A stretch of 64,000 nt of DNA from Paenibacillus brevis (GCF_018919145.1 NZ_JAHLQJ010000004.1:186001-250000); one strand, 5' to 3'; positions 1 through 9,475 are shown, counted from the stretch's first letter. Notes: generated by a model not told the origin, from the sequence alone. A program made the numbers and translations.

Positions 1-728
1 TCAATCAATAGCCGGTTTACCTCCAATTGTTGATCAATGCGCTTAATCATGACCTTCTCATTGACCGATTGATCTGCGCGACCGATATAATATCTGTACA
101 AATCCGTGTTTGAATAATAGATTTTATTCACATATGGCAAGGGGGCCGTTACATATAAGTTATCTACGTAAAAGGTATGCTTTGGCAGTACTAATCCACA
201 TTCCCTTAATATAGCTGTTCGATAGAGGAGTGAATGCATCATCAAATATTGGCCTTTACGGAAACGACCGATCTCGTCCCAGGTGAACACTATATTATCA
301 GGCAGAACGTTATCGTATCTCATCACCTTCTTGAATCTTGCTCCCTCTTTGTCATAGACAAAGTTGCTGACTAGCAGATCAATAGTCTGATCCTCAGCCT
401 CAAGCTGCTCCAGCGTGGCTACTATCTTCAGATAGGCCCGGATATCCACCCAATCATCGCTGTCCACTACCTTGAAATAGCGACCTGTCGCATGTCTGAT
501 TCCCGTATTGACCGCTTCACCGTGCCCTCCATTGGCCTGATGTATCGATTTGATGATGGAAGGGTACTTTGCTGCATAGCCGTTCGCAATCTCTCCAGTC
601 TTGTCGCTTGAACCGTCATTTACTATCAGAATTTCTACGTTTTCCCCGCCAGGAAGTAGAGATTCTAAACAGTATCTCATATAATCTTGTGAGTTAAAGC
701 AAGGAACGACGACTGATAATAGCTTCAT
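1..728 (-). CDS. Family 2 glycosyltransferase, C-terminus cut by window edge
   Basis: Transfers a sugar from a nucleotide-sugar donor to a glycan or lipid acceptor; acceptor unknown. The visible 242 codons begin MKLLSVVVPCFNSQDYM, the standard GT-A entry strand, followed by NDGSSDKTGEI (donor binding) and a DSDDW motif, the metal-binding DxD of family 2 enzymes. The start ATG at 726-728 is preceded by AAAGGT. It is the last visible gene of a same-strand run with two GH3 enzymes, a GtrA-like protein and a lipoprotein, although a hairpin at 777-803 separates it from the GH3 gene. The GtrA neighbour suggests a GtrB-like or EpsH-like role in surface glycan assembly, which is inference. The rest of the gene lies outside the window. 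Confidence 0.9.
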   Translation of the reverse strand, partial: MKLLSVVVPCFNSQDYMRYCLESLLPGGENVEILIVNDGSSDKTGEIANGYAAKYPSIIKSIHQANGGHGEAVNTGIRHATGRYFKVVDSDDWVDIRAYLKIVATLEQLEAEDQTIDLLVSNFVYDKEGARFKKVMRYDNVLPDNIVFTWDEIGRFRKGQYLMMHSLLYRTAILRECGLVLPKHTFYVDNLYVTAPLPYVNKIYYSNTDLYRYYIGRADQSVNEKVMIKRIDQQLEVNRLLI

Positions 729-776
729 GTTCACACAACCTTTACTTATGCTGTACTTGTTCTAAACTTAAAACTA

Positions 777-803
777 GCGGCACTCCCAAAAAGGGAGCAC
801 CGC
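777..803 (-). terminator. Intercistronic stem-loop, possible terminator or attenuator
   Basis: Arms GCGGCACTCCC (777-787) and GGGAGCACCGC (793-803) pair over about 9 of 11 positions around an A5 loop. On the minus strand the hairpin is followed by AGTTTT, a weak T-tract. It sits between the anchored GH3 gene and the glycosyltransferase, so it could end or reduce transcription into the latter. Confidence 0.5.
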
Positions 804-834
804 CAAATAAAAATATTCTTACATCGATCACTAA

Positions 835-3800
835 CTACATCAGTAAAGCATCCTTAATAATTGGATACAATAACACATAGAATGCAACAGCTAAGATAAC
901 AATGATGATTCCTACTGCGCACCAAATGATAACCCTTCTCTTTTGGGTTAATTTTCTTCTTGCCTCGAAAGACTCATCGGTTTCTTTGACCACACGATAA
1001 ATATTTCTGGCAATTAGAGCTAAGATCCCTAGAACCAGGACGTCCAGAACGATCAGAATAATCTTATAAACAGGGAAACCACTACTATATGTTCCTCCAT
1101 TAGCAAGACCATTCATTGCCAAACTGTTAGCAATATTAAAGAGCGTATTCTTAGTAGAGCGTCGCAATTCAGCACGTGCCCAATCTTGCTTAGCATCGTT
1201 CAAAGGGATACCTGCCGTGGATAGGAACATATCTCCTCCGGCCGCCAGAAATTGATCTGCGTAATTAGCGGATTGACTACTCATATAATCCGAGATAATT
1301 ACCCCGACAAATCCCCACTCTCCGCGAGTAACATTCGTGATCAGATTATAATGAGTCGTTGCTGGCGTATAACCAATTCGATTAAACGCCATCATAATTC
1401 CTCTTGCTCCGCCCTGCTTAACGTTTATTTCGAATGGCTTTAGATAAATTTCACGAATAGCTTGTTCATTGGACCAGGTTGCTACAGAGCCGTTTGCAGC
1501 ACGATTCGTTTCCTGATCATTTAAAGCAAAGTGCTTAATATATACATACACACCTTTAGCTTGAACCGCTTTCGTGACATTTGTACTAATAAGTCCGGTC
1601 AGCACAGGATCTTCTGAGAAATATTCATAGTTTCTTCCTGAGAAAGGCGTTCTATGAATATTAATTGCAGGTGCATACCAGCCGCTTGTTTTGGTATTTA
1701 ATGCATCTTCGCCGACAAGTCTTCCTTGTTCCTTGGCCAATTCAATATTCCATGTGGAAGCGACCATTGGACTTGTAGGGTAAGAGAACGAACCCTCTCC
1801 TGTAATCATGTTTGAGATACCTGCTGGTCCATCGTACTCGTAAGTTTTTGGTTTATTAATGCTTTCAATAGCCATCGTTCCGTACCCAGACTTGTTAAAC
1901 AGCTTGTGCATATCACTTAATTTCATCGCATCGAGAATTTCATCCCATTTGGGATCGTTGTAATCGAGTCCAATCATATCAGCCAGATTAAAGGATGTTT
2001 TTTGATCATATTTGTACGCAGAGGCTGCAGGATAATTCCGCGAACTGATTGGAGGAGCACCTGAGGAATCATAGCCCTCTGCTTGCAAATTTTTAACCAA
2101 TTCCTCACTGGCCAGAATTGTTTTCGCTGTTTTCTTGGCATCTGTTACATTGGATACACCTTCCATAACACCTGTTGCATAGGTAAGCCCGCTATTATCC
2201 ATTTTGGACCAGTTGCTTCTTGAGAGGTACTCAAAATCAGCAGCTGCAGCGGTATCAAATTGATTTGTCACTTCTCTCTCAAATTCCACTTTGGACAATG
2301 CATTCACTTCCAATGAGCCTGCAAGGCTGGCATTACCGTCTGCTGTCATGCCATTTTCAACGGTATAGCCTTTCAGCGCCAAAATGTTATTTACTGCTGC
2401 ATGAGCATTTTGAGCAGCTGTTAAATAATACCTCCCGGCATCTAAAATATAGCCCTTTTCATTAAGATAGTCATAAGAAGCCAGGTCTGCCTTGTTCACT
2501 TGAATTGTGAGAGTCTCACTTTCTCCTGGATTCAGTTCTTTTGTCTTTGCAAAGTTCACCAGATTGACCGATGCCTTTTCAACTCCACCAGGAACATAAG
2601 GGGTTTGAGCATAGAGCTGAACAACATCTTTCCCTGCCTGATCCCCAGTGTTCGTCACAGTTACATTTACCGTATAGTTATCGCCGTCTTCAGCAAGCTG
2701 ATACCCGCCCCACTCAAAGCTGCTATAAGACAAACCATAGCCGAATGGATAAATGACGCTTTCTCCATAGTTATAATCTCCAGTATTTGGCGTCCCCATT
2801 ACCTTGTCTTCATATCTGGTTTCATAATACCGGTAGCCTACATAAATTCCTTCACCATAATTCAGATAAGCGTTGCCTACTAATTCATTATTCGCATTCA
2901 CATATCTGAAGTCACCGAAATTCTGCATTGAAGGAGCAGAGAAATTATCGTATACATAAGTATCTACCAGACGTCCAGAAGGGTTGGCTTCTCCCTTCAA
3001 AATTTCTCCGACGGCTTCAATACCGTTCTTTCCTGTGCCTCCATACCATAGAGCAGCATCAACTCCATACTCAGCCTGATCGACAAACCCGAGCTCCATA
3101 GCCCCCGCCGAATTTATTAATATAATGGTCTTCGAGAATTCTCCAGATTGTTCAATGGAAGCCAACAACTCTCTCTCTTCCTTGGACAATTGCAGATAAT
3201 GCTCATCCGCCGCACCACCGAAGCGGGACATCTCGGTAGGCAGGTCTCCGCCTTCTCCGCCTTGTCTCGAAAACACAACGATCGCTGCATCATTGTAGTT
3301 CTTATAAGAGTTTTTCAGCTCAGCAGTAAATTCTGATTGAGGAACCTCGTCCAACTTCCAATCCCCTTGAGCATCTCCATTCCCCGGGCCAGTACCTTTA
3401 CCATGTTCATGAGTAGAGTTTTGATAGAAGCTATGCAAGGTTTCATTTACTTCAAACCCGGCATTAACCAAGGAGCTGTATATTGTACTCGCTTCCCCAG
3501 AAACCGCTCCGGATCCGCTGCCGCTTGCCGAGCCGCTTGCCGATGCAATACCGAACAAGCTAACTTTGGACTTTTCAGTCAGAGGAAGGGCGGTATCGTT
3601 TTTAAGCATGACTACGCCTTCTCTTACAACTTGCTTGGCAAATTCCTCCTGAGTTTTTAATATCTCAGCTTTATCCTGATAATCACTTGTAAACAAGTTT
3701 TCCTGGCTCGAGGCATCATTTACGCCTTCACCGATTACACCTACAAATTCTTGTAAAGGTTTATCCCAATAAATAGCAACCATATTTGCTGCAACTGTAC

Positions 3801-3864
3801 TTGCAAGCATGACTATCGTTAAGAATGCTGTAAAGATAATATGTCTTTTTCTTTTGTTTCCCAT
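835..3864 (-). CDS. Membrane-anchored glycoside hydrolase family 3 with inverted domain order
   Basis: A 1009-residue GH3 beta-glycosidase, probably acting on glycans at the outer membrane face. The domain order is reversed relative to most GH3 enzymes: the alpha/beta sandwich comes first (about residues 60-385), then a fibronectin III-like domain (about 385-495), then the TIM-barrel catalytic domain (about 600-900). The barrel carries KHFALNDQE and GVIISDYMSS, with Asp859 the expected nucleophile (SDY instead of the usual SDW). There is one N-terminal membrane segment (about 9-31) and two near the C-terminus (about 933-955 and 978-1003), so the catalytic body is tethered at both ends. A Gly/Ser/Ala-rich stretch sits near residue 110. 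The RBS GGGAGGT lies upstream of ATG. Inverted order is known from the Ruminococcus albus-type beta-glucosidase; substrate here is unknown. Confidence 0.88.
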   Translation of the reverse strand: MGNKRKRHIIFTAFLTIVMLASTVAANMVAIYWDKPLQEFVGVIGEGVNDASSQENLFTSDYQDKAEILKTQEEFAKQVVREGVVMLKNDTALPLTEKSKVSLFGIASASGSASGSGSGAVSGEASTIYSSLVNAGFEVNETLHSFYQNSTHEHGKGTGPGNGDAQGDWKLDEVPQSEFTAELKNSYKNYNDAAIVVFSRQGGEGGDLPTEMSRFGGAADEHYLQLSKEERELLASIEQSGEFSKTIILINSAGAMELGFVDQAEYGVDAALWYGGTGKNGIEAVGEILKGEANPSGRLVDTYVYDNFSAPSMQNFGDFRYVNANNELVGNAYLNYGEGIYVGYRYYETRYEDKVMGTPNTGDYNYGESVIYPFGYGLSYSSFEWGGYQLAEDGDNYTVNVTVTNTGDQAGKDVVQLYAQTPYVPGGVEKASVNLVNFAKTKELNPGESETLTIQVNKADLASYDYLNEKGYILDAGRYYLTAAQNAHAAVNNILALKGYTVENGMTADGNASLAGSLEVNALSKVEFEREVTNQFDTAAAADFEYLSRSNWSKMDNSGLTYATGVMEGVSNVTDAKKTAKTILASEELVKNLQAEGYDSSGAPPISSRNYPAASAYKYDQKTSFNLADMIGLDYNDPKWDEILDAMKLSDMHKLFNKSGYGTMAIESINKPKTYEYDGPAGISNMITGEGSFSYPTSPMVASTWNIELAKEQGRLVGEDALNTKTSGWYAPAINIHRTPFSGRNYEYFSEDPVLTGLISTNVTKAVQAKGVYVYIKHFALNDQETNRAANGSVATWSNEQAIREIYLKPFEINVKQGGARGIMMAFNRIGYTPATTHYNLITNVTRGEWGFVGVIISDYMSSQSANYADQFLAAGGDMFLSTAGIPLNDAKQDWARAELRRSTKNTLFNIANSLAMNGLANGGTYSSGFPVYKIILIVLDVLVLGILALIARNIYRVVKETDESFEARRKLTQKRRVIIWCAVGIIIVILAVAFYVLLYPIIKDALLM

Positions 3865-3889
3865 TAGTCAATTGACCTCCCAGTCAGAT

Positions 3890-4492
3890 TTATTCATCCT
3901 CTGAGCTAACGCCCTCTTCATATACAAATGATGAAGCATCTTTATTTACAGTAACAATTACATTATCAGAATGACTGCTGCTTTGCAGATAGAAAGGGGT
4001 CGGGAATACACTCATTGGATCATGAGCTTCTTCCTCTTTTGGCACGACCTTATCTCCGGCAGAGGCCTTCCCGCTACTACTTGAGATATAACCACCTTCA
4101 TCAATGGTTCCCCAATGTTCGTCGAAGACAACTTCTGTTGGAGGAGTTAGCGTTACTGTGTTGCCCACACTCGTATACTCGCCAGTAAATGTATATGTGA
4201 TTTTAGGTGCTTTTTCATCTTGCACAGGATTTCCGGCTTCATCAAATTTTGTTACAAGCTTTGTATATTCATAGCCGCCCTCTTCATCCAGCTTCAATGT
4301 ATTTTGTTGCGTCAATCCTGTCCCCGTAACAAATCCGTTATGCCAGCTATTTCCTGCTAACTCTTCTGCTCCAATAGACATACTATACGTACCAGCAACT
4401 TTACTTCCAGAGCCACAAGCTACTAAAATTGAGAATAAAGCTATAGCCATTGACATCAAAAGAATTTTTTTCAAAACATTTTTCTTTTTCAT
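3890..4492 (-). CDS. Small secreted lipoprotein of unknown function
   Basis: A 200-residue protein with a signal peptide ending in lipobox LVAC-G (Cys26), so it should be lipidated and held on the outer face of the membrane. The mature part is rich in Thr, Gly and aromatic residues in short alternating stretches (TYSMSIG, YTFTGEYTSVGNTVTLTPP), which suggests a small beta-sheet or lipocalin-like fold. The C-terminus is acidic (SSEDE). It lies 25 bp upstream of the anchored GH3 gene with the same orientation, so the two are probably co-transcribed, and it may be a sugar-binding or accessory partner. No family is recognised with confidence. The RBS AAGGGG precedes the start. Confidence 0.75.
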   Translation of the reverse strand: MKKKNVLKKILLMSMAIALFSILVACGSGSKVAGTYSMSIGAEELAGNSWHNGFVTGTGLTQQNTLKLDEEGGYEYTKLVTKFDEAGNPVQDEKAPKITYTFTGEYTSVGNTVTLTPPTEVVFDEHWGTIDEGGYISSSSGKASAGDKVVPKEEEAHDPMSVFPTPFYLQSSSHSDNVIVTVNKDASSFVYEEGVSSEDE

Positions 4493-4595
4493 AGTTTTAA
4501 ATCCCCTTGTTTTTTTATTTTAAATTAGATTGCACACGTTAGAATTGTTGCTATGTTACTTAAGCACCACCATTATTATACCGAGACGAGAAAAT

Positions 4596-5201
4596 TCATT
4601 CTGTTGGTTCTTTTTTGAAAATGATCTTGAAGATTGGAAAAAACACCCAGAAAGAAATTGCGCTGTTGATAAGCATAGTAATAACATCCGCCGTTGTCTC
4701 TCCGGCACCGCCCATCCTCCATGTATTCATCAGCAAATTGTAAATCGGAGCTTTATACAAGCCCTGTGCGGCAGCTGCACCGATTGAAATCACGATATAA
4801 GCGATAACATACCAAAAAGCGGCTTGCCAAATGTTACTGTTCGATTTGAAGGTAATATTACGTTGCAGAAAGAAATTAATAATCTGCGCGATCCCAATTG
4901 CAATTTGTACGGCAATAAAGTAGGCAAGTCCGCCGCCTCCACCAGCCGACAATGCGCCTGCCGCATAATCGAATACATAATACGGAGTACCGTCAAAGTT
5001 GCTCCCCAGCTGTAGAATTTGAAAGCTTGTATCGACAAGTGCTGTTTTTGCGAACAGCGACTTAAACAGTGGCATCACGACAATTTGCAAAACCGTGACT
5101 CCGTTACTCAACAGAAAAAACATTAGAAACTGCGCAATGTTCGGGTGCTTCTCCGAATATCGGTTCCAGAAGCCGATTAATCCTCTTGATTGTTGTTTCA
5201 T
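4596..5201 (-). CDS. GtrA-like multi-pass membrane protein
   Basis: A 201-residue protein with about four membrane segments (around FLMFFLLSNGVTVLQIVVM, YFIAVQIAIGIAQIINFFL, FWYVIAYIVISIGAAAA and ISFWVFFPIFKII). The FFLQRNITFKS motif matches the N-x-x-W/I-T-F signature of the GtrA family. GtrA proteins are linked to moving polyprenyl-linked sugars across the membrane for O-antigen, teichoic acid or arabinogalactan glycosylation. It begins 12 bp after the upstream GH3 gene ends and is in the same orientation, implying one transcript. A glycosyltransferase partner is present further along (1-728). The length is larger than the usual 130-150 residues because of a glycine-rich extracytoplasmic loop. 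Function is inferred from family and context. Confidence 0.75.
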   Translation of the reverse strand: MKQQSRGLIGFWNRYSEKHPNIAQFLMFFLLSNGVTVLQIVVMPLFKSLFAKTALVDTSFQILQLGSNFDGTPYYVFDYAAGALSAGGGGGLAYFIAVQIAIGIAQIINFFLQRNITFKSNSNIWQAAFWYVIAYIVISIGAAAAQGLYKAPIYNLLMNTWRMGGAGETTADVITMLINSAISFWVFFPIFKIIFKKEPTE

Positions 5202-5213
5202 AAGCTGCTCTCC

Positions 5214-7640
5214 TTATTGTGATTTCGCCGCCTGCATCAGCTTTTTTCGTTCCTTCAACAAATGGCGCAACCCTTTAAAGAAGCTGCCGTTAACCACCAT
5301 CAACATCCCATCCACCATAGGCATATTTACTAGGCCGCCGGTCATTCTCGCAATCCCTCGAAACGGCATATGATAAACGGACATCATGATCAGGTTAGCT
5401 GTGCTTCTCTTTCCGATTTTCCGCAAAAACCAATGAGCAAAGGTCATCGCATGAAAAGCAAATCGAGCAACCCAACCTTTAGCGTATTGACATTGTGCAA
5501 TCGTATCATTATACCCGAGCGGTTGTGTGCGGTCCCAGGTTGCTTTAGGCACCGGATGACCCAGCAGTTGTTCAAATTCGGCTTGCGTGACGTTGCTTGC
5601 CTTGCCCGAATAATAGGACGGCAGCTTGGCACGCTCATACGGCAATGGCGCACCGCTGCCGTTAACATGCAGATTTGCTGCCAGTCGGATATCCATGCTG
5701 GATGCCCCGATCATGATGGCATAATCCGCTTCCTCCACTTCCCAACGATTCGTCTTGATATTAAAGTAGCGGAAGGCTTTATCATCGAATGGTATACGAA
5801 CCATTTTGCTCTCGCCGGCCCGCAGAAACAGCTTGCTGAAGCCCTTCAATTCCTTGTCGGGACGGAAGATATTATCTGAATTGCAACCTATATATAACTG
5901 AGCAATCTCCATACCATCCATGGAGCCGCTATTGGTAATTGTGAACGTTGCTCCCGCGGAATCGACGAACAGATCGGAATAAGCAAATGAGGAGTAGCTT
6001 AATCCATAGCCGAACGGGTATAACACATCAACCCGGGCCTTGTCATAGTAACGATAGCCGAAAAATAAAGATTCCCGATATTCCACACTGACCTCTTTAC
6101 CTGGAAAGTGGCTTGCTGCCGGTGTATCCTCGTAACGGAGCGGGTAGGTTTCTGCCAACTTGCCGGAAGGGTTCACCTGTCCTGTCAGTACTCGCAGAAT
6201 CGCCTTCGCACCTGCTTGACCGCTGAGATAACCATGTACCAGGCCCTTTACTTGATGAATCCAAGGCATCTCAATAGCTGCCCCGCAGGATAGTACCGCG
6301 ACGATATTCTGATTGACTTCGTGAAGCGCTGCAAGCAAAGCAACCTGATTGTCGGGAAGACGTATGCCCTGCCGGTCAAGCCCCTCTGCCTCTGTCACCT
6401 CATCTAATCCGATATAGAGCAGTACGATATCTGCCTGCTTGGCCAGTGCACACGCCCGGGATACCTTGCTGCGATTTCGCTTACCATAGCGCTCGAAGCC
6501 CGGCTCATAGCCGATGCTGTTGATGCCGAACTGCTCCAGCATTTGCAGAGTTTGATCCAGCTTGGTCGGATTAACAATCGATGACCCTGCCCCTTGATAA
6601 CGAGCTTCCTTCGCAAAATCCCCGATCACAGCAACCTTCCTTGCGGATAGGAGCGGAAGAATGCCGTCTTCATTTTTCAAGAGCACAATCGACTCTTCCG
6701 CAGCCTGCTGAGCTGCGCTATGATGCTGCTCGATCGGAAGCTCTGTCTTGCCCTTGCCGTTGTCTGCTAATGCCTTCTCCGTGGTAAATACAAGCTGCAA
6801 CAGACGGTCTACGCACTGATTAAGCACTTCCTCATCCAGCTTGCCGCTCTTCACAGCCTGAACGATTTCAGCATTGGTCTCACCTGCAGTTGTCGGCATT
6901 TCAAGCTCATTTCCCGCGACTAAGCCAGCAATACGATCGTTGCTGCCTCCCCAATCTGTCACGACCACCCCGTCGAACTCCCATTCCTTACGCAGAATAT
7001 CCTGCATCAAATGCAGATTTTCATTGGTGTAGGTTCCGTTCAGCTTGTTGTAGGAGGACATGACCGTCTGCGGCTTGCCTTCCGTGATGGCGATTTCAAA
7101 GGCTGTCAAGTACATTTCCCGTAGTGTTCGTTCATCGACAATCGTGTCAATCGACATCCGGCGTTCTTCCTGATTATTAGCAGCAAAATGCTTGACACAA
7201 GCGGATACACCGTGCTCCTGAATTCCCCGAATATAGCTGGCGGACATTTTTCCTGCCAGATAAGGATCCTCGCTGAAGTACTCAAAATTTCTGCCGCATA
7301 ACGGATCACGCTTCATATTGATGCCTGGCCCGAGCAGGACATGAACCTTCTGCGCTGCCGCTTCCTGACCCAGATGATGTCCGATCTGCTCGCCCAGCTC
7401 CGCGTTCCAGCTGTTAGCAACGGTAGCAGCCGTTGGGAAGCAGGTAGCAGGAAGACTTGGGTTCAACCCAAGATGATCTGCCGCTTCAGCTTGCTTGCGA
7501 ATCCCATGCGGACCATCCGCAAGGAACATGCTTGGAATTCCTAACCGTTCGATATTCTGTGTTTGCCAGAAATCCTTGCCAGACATCAGCGAGGCTTTCT
7601 CTTCCAGTGTCATTTTGTCAATAAGATCTCTATATTTCAT
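5214..7640 (-). CDS. Glycoside hydrolase family 3 beta-glycosidase
   Basis: An 808-residue GH3 enzyme with normal domain order: TIM barrel first (about 1-300), then the alpha/beta sandwich (about 310-530), then a fibronectin III-like domain (about 560-640). Key motifs are LADGPHGIR, GRNFEYFSEDP, KHFAANNQE and GVVVTDWGG with Asp229 as the expected nucleophile. A C-terminal extension of about 130 residues with amphipathic helices follows. There is no signal peptide, so it is probably cytoplasmic. The ATG at 7638-7640 is chosen because GTGGAGAAGAG lies just upstream; an in-frame codon at 7682 has no such site. It heads the gene run down to position 1, and LytTR-type repeats lie about 165 bp upstream. 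Substrate (beta-glucoside, xyloside or GlcNAc) cannot be fixed from sequence. Confidence 0.93.
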   Translation of the reverse strand: MKYRDLIDKMTLEEKASLMSGKDFWQTQNIERLGIPSMFLADGPHGIRKQAEAADHLGLNPSLPATCFPTAATVANSWNAELGEQIGHHLGQEAAAQKVHVLLGPGINMKRDPLCGRNFEYFSEDPYLAGKMSASYIRGIQEHGVSACVKHFAANNQEERRMSIDTIVDERTLREMYLTAFEIAITEGKPQTVMSSYNKLNGTYTNENLHLMQDILRKEWEFDGVVVTDWGGSNDRIAGLVAGNELEMPTTAGETNAEIVQAVKSGKLDEEVLNQCVDRLLQLVFTTEKALADNGKGKTELPIEQHHSAAQQAAEESIVLLKNEDGILPLLSARKVAVIGDFAKEARYQGAGSSIVNPTKLDQTLQMLEQFGINSIGYEPGFERYGKRNRSKVSRACALAKQADIVLLYIGLDEVTEAEGLDRQGIRLPDNQVALLAALHEVNQNIVAVLSCGAAIEMPWIHQVKGLVHGYLSGQAGAKAILRVLTGQVNPSGKLAETYPLRYEDTPAASHFPGKEVSVEYRESLFFGYRYYDKARVDVLYPFGYGLSYSSFAYSDLFVDSAGATFTITNSGSMDGMEIAQLYIGCNSDNIFRPDKELKGFSKLFLRAGESKMVRIPFDDKAFRYFNIKTNRWEVEEADYAIMIGASSMDIRLAANLHVNGSGAPLPYERAKLPSYYSGKASNVTQAEFEQLLGHPVPKATWDRTQPLGYNDTIAQCQYAKGWVARFAFHAMTFAHWFLRKIGKRSTANLIMMSVYHMPFRGIARMTGGLVNMPMVDGMLMVVNGSFFKGLRHLLKERKKLMQAAKSQ

Positions 7641-7766
7641 ATCTCTTCTCCACTTAATCCTTAAGTTTAAAATAAAGCGCATTCATTTTGTCTCTGCCTA
7701 TTCTACACTTACTCTTTATACAAAGCTTTCTTCATTGTTTCTTCCCCCTTCTGTTTTCTTACCGTC

Positions 7767-7834
7767 ATTCTAGCACTCTTCTTTTTCGTGTTTGGAGAAG
7801 ACGCATAAACTGTGCTTATTTCTGCATAAACTGT
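7767..7834 (-). promoter_or_regulatory. LytTR-type operator and promoter of the GH3 gene run
   Basis: On the minus strand, two identical 11-bp direct repeats ACAGTTTATGC lie at 7824-7834 and 7803-7813, 21 bp apart (two helical turns). ACAGTT direct repeats of this kind are the binding sites of LytTR regulators such as AgrA. Exactly 32 nt separate the proximal ACAGTTTAT (7805-7813) from a candidate -10, TAGAAT (7767-7772). The same layout occurs at 13469-13536 in front of the chemoreceptor gene. The cognate regulator is probably the LytTR protein at 10861-11571. Confidence 0.75.
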
Positions 7835-7868
7835 TCAGCATAAGTAGAGAATGCCCTTATATGAAAGC

Positions 7869-9329
7869 CTATAGGATTAATTCAAAGGCAATAAAGTCCG
7901 GTACACCCTTCCCTTGAAAATGGAAATAAAGAGCCTGCTTCCCATTTTCCAATCGAATATCCGCAGTGAAGGAAGACCTTTGCTTGGATGATACAACATC
8001 AATCACGGCCGCAGGTTCTTGCCCATTCAATGAAGTGGTGACTATGAACTGGCCTACAGCCTTCCCCCTTACCTCAACGGCGATCTTGGTCACACCCCGG
8101 ATGTCAAAGTACTTGAAGCCCGCGATGGAACCGGAACGAAAATTGGCGATATATTGATTGGGTGAATGCTCCCGATCCTTGCCCTCCTGTGTGAAATACG
8201 GATGCTTCCGCAATTCCCATCTGCTGAAGAGCTTATCCACACGTGCAGTACCGCTCGCTTTCATAAGATTGCAGGCTATGTAAGTCTCATACCTTCCGTA
8301 TCCAGACAGCGGCTTGCCATTAAGTCCACAGCTCGTCATTTCAACTTGTCTGATGGAGCCGTCTTCTTCAATAGTAATCGGTTCGGCACAGGCTTGCCGG
8401 GAATAAGAATGCCGATTCGTCTGCCGATGGTAGAACACATACCACTGACCATTGATCTCCACCATCCCACCGTGATTATTGCCGATATAATTCCGGGCAT
8501 GTTCCTCCTCGTAAATACCGTTCAGGAACAAGTCTCCGTTGCTTACCAAAGTGCCTCCATACCGAAAATCCCCTGTCGGTCTGTTGCTTATGGCATAGCA
8601 CAGTTCATGGTTATGGACGGAAGAGTAGACAAAATAGTATTGCTTACCGATTCTTCGAATGGAACTTGCTTCAAAAAACTCATGTCCTTCAAAGCCTGTT
8701 CCTTCAGCCTGTCCGACCTTTGGAATAATCAACTCCGGTCCGTACTTGATCGTCAGCATATCCGGTTCCAGCTCAAGCACATATCCGCCTTTCATGGAAA
8801 ACTTCTTAAATCCTGTCACGATGGATGGCAATGCTTTCTTGGGGGCAAATCCAGTATATAAATAAACTCTTCCATCATCATCCATCAATACACCCGGATC
8901 GAAAGCAAATACATCTCCACTTGTCTCCCCCCATACTCTCCCATCCGCATAACGGATATGTCCATAGAATGCATACGGACCGGCAGGAGACTCGCTCACC
9001 GCCACCGACATGATCCCTAGAAAGTCAAAAGCATAGTACAGATAATAACGCCCATCCGTTCCTTCCGTCACATCCGGGGCAAACAGGTGATACCACCCGC
9101 GCCGATTGCTAGGGTCTTGATTCTTTCGGTAGATTACTCCTTCATATTTCCAATCCTTCAGGTTATCAACGGGGGCCGACCAACAAATATAATCATTAAG
9201 ACAGAAATAACGTCCGTTAAAGCGATCATGGGACCCGTAAATATAGACCCTGTCCCCAAATACATATGGCTCCCCGTCTGGCACATACTCATAGCTGGGC
9301 AAAAAGGGATTCAACCCTTGTTTATTCAT
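7869..9329 (-). CDS. Glycoside hydrolase family 43 enzyme with C-terminal CBM-like domain
   Basis: A 486-residue GH43 enzyme; members remove arabinose, xylose or galactose from plant hemicelluloses and pectin side chains by inversion. The five-bladed propeller covers about residues 5-310. The catalytic set is visible: general base Asp in VPDGEPYVFGD, pKa-modulating Asp in FAFDPGVLMDDDG, and acid Glu in FEASSIRR. The remainder (about 340-486) forms a beta-sandwich resembling CBM6. No signal peptide, so it is likely intracellular. The second of two close ATGs (9327-9329) is preferred because it stands 8 nt from GGGAGG, against 2 nt for the first. It lies alone between the GH3 promoter and the two-component system; no LytTR repeats were found upstream. 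Confidence 0.88.
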   Translation of the reverse strand: MNKQGLNPFLPSYEYVPDGEPYVFGDRVYIYGSHDRFNGRYFCLNDYICWSAPVDNLKDWKYEGVIYRKNQDPSNRRGWYHLFAPDVTEGTDGRYYLYYAFDFLGIMSVAVSESPAGPYAFYGHIRYADGRVWGETSGDVFAFDPGVLMDDDGRVYLYTGFAPKKALPSIVTGFKKFSMKGGYVLELEPDMLTIKYGPELIIPKVGQAEGTGFEGHEFFEASSIRRIGKQYYFVYSSVHNHELCYAISNRPTGDFRYGGTLVSNGDLFLNGIYEEEHARNYIGNNHGGMVEINGQWYVFYHRQTNRHSYSRQACAEPITIEEDGSIRQVEMTSCGLNGKPLSGYGRYETYIACNLMKASGTARVDKLFSRWELRKHPYFTQEGKDREHSPNQYIANFRSGSIAGFKYFDIRGVTKIAVEVRGKAVGQFIVTTSLNGQEPAAVIDVVSSKQRSSFTADIRLENGKQALYFHFQGKGVPDFIAFELIL

Positions 9330-9431
9330 GTTCATGTCCTCCCGATAGCGTTCATTCAGTTCTATTCAACTCTTGCCCCATCCTATCTGATATTGATGAG
9401 AAGGTTATCGATGTTAAACTACAATTAAAAA

Positions 9432-9475
9432 GGGGATACCCGAAAGTAGTTTTCACCGACTTTTCGGAGCTCCCC
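9432..9475 (-). terminator. Rho-independent terminator after the histidine kinase gene
   Basis: GGGGA (9432-9436) pairs with TCCCC (9471-9475) and the inner arms CCGAAAGT and ACTTTTCGG also pair. On the minus strand the stem is followed by TTTTTAATT. It lies downstream of the kinase gene ending at 9548 and before the GH43 gene. Confidence 0.75.

Noticed and set aside
3480..3560. Simple-sequence repeat tract in the anchored GH3 gene
   Set aside because: The Ser/Gly/Ala stretch uses varied codons and no perfect tandem unit that would favour slippage was seen; it is probably just a flexible loop.
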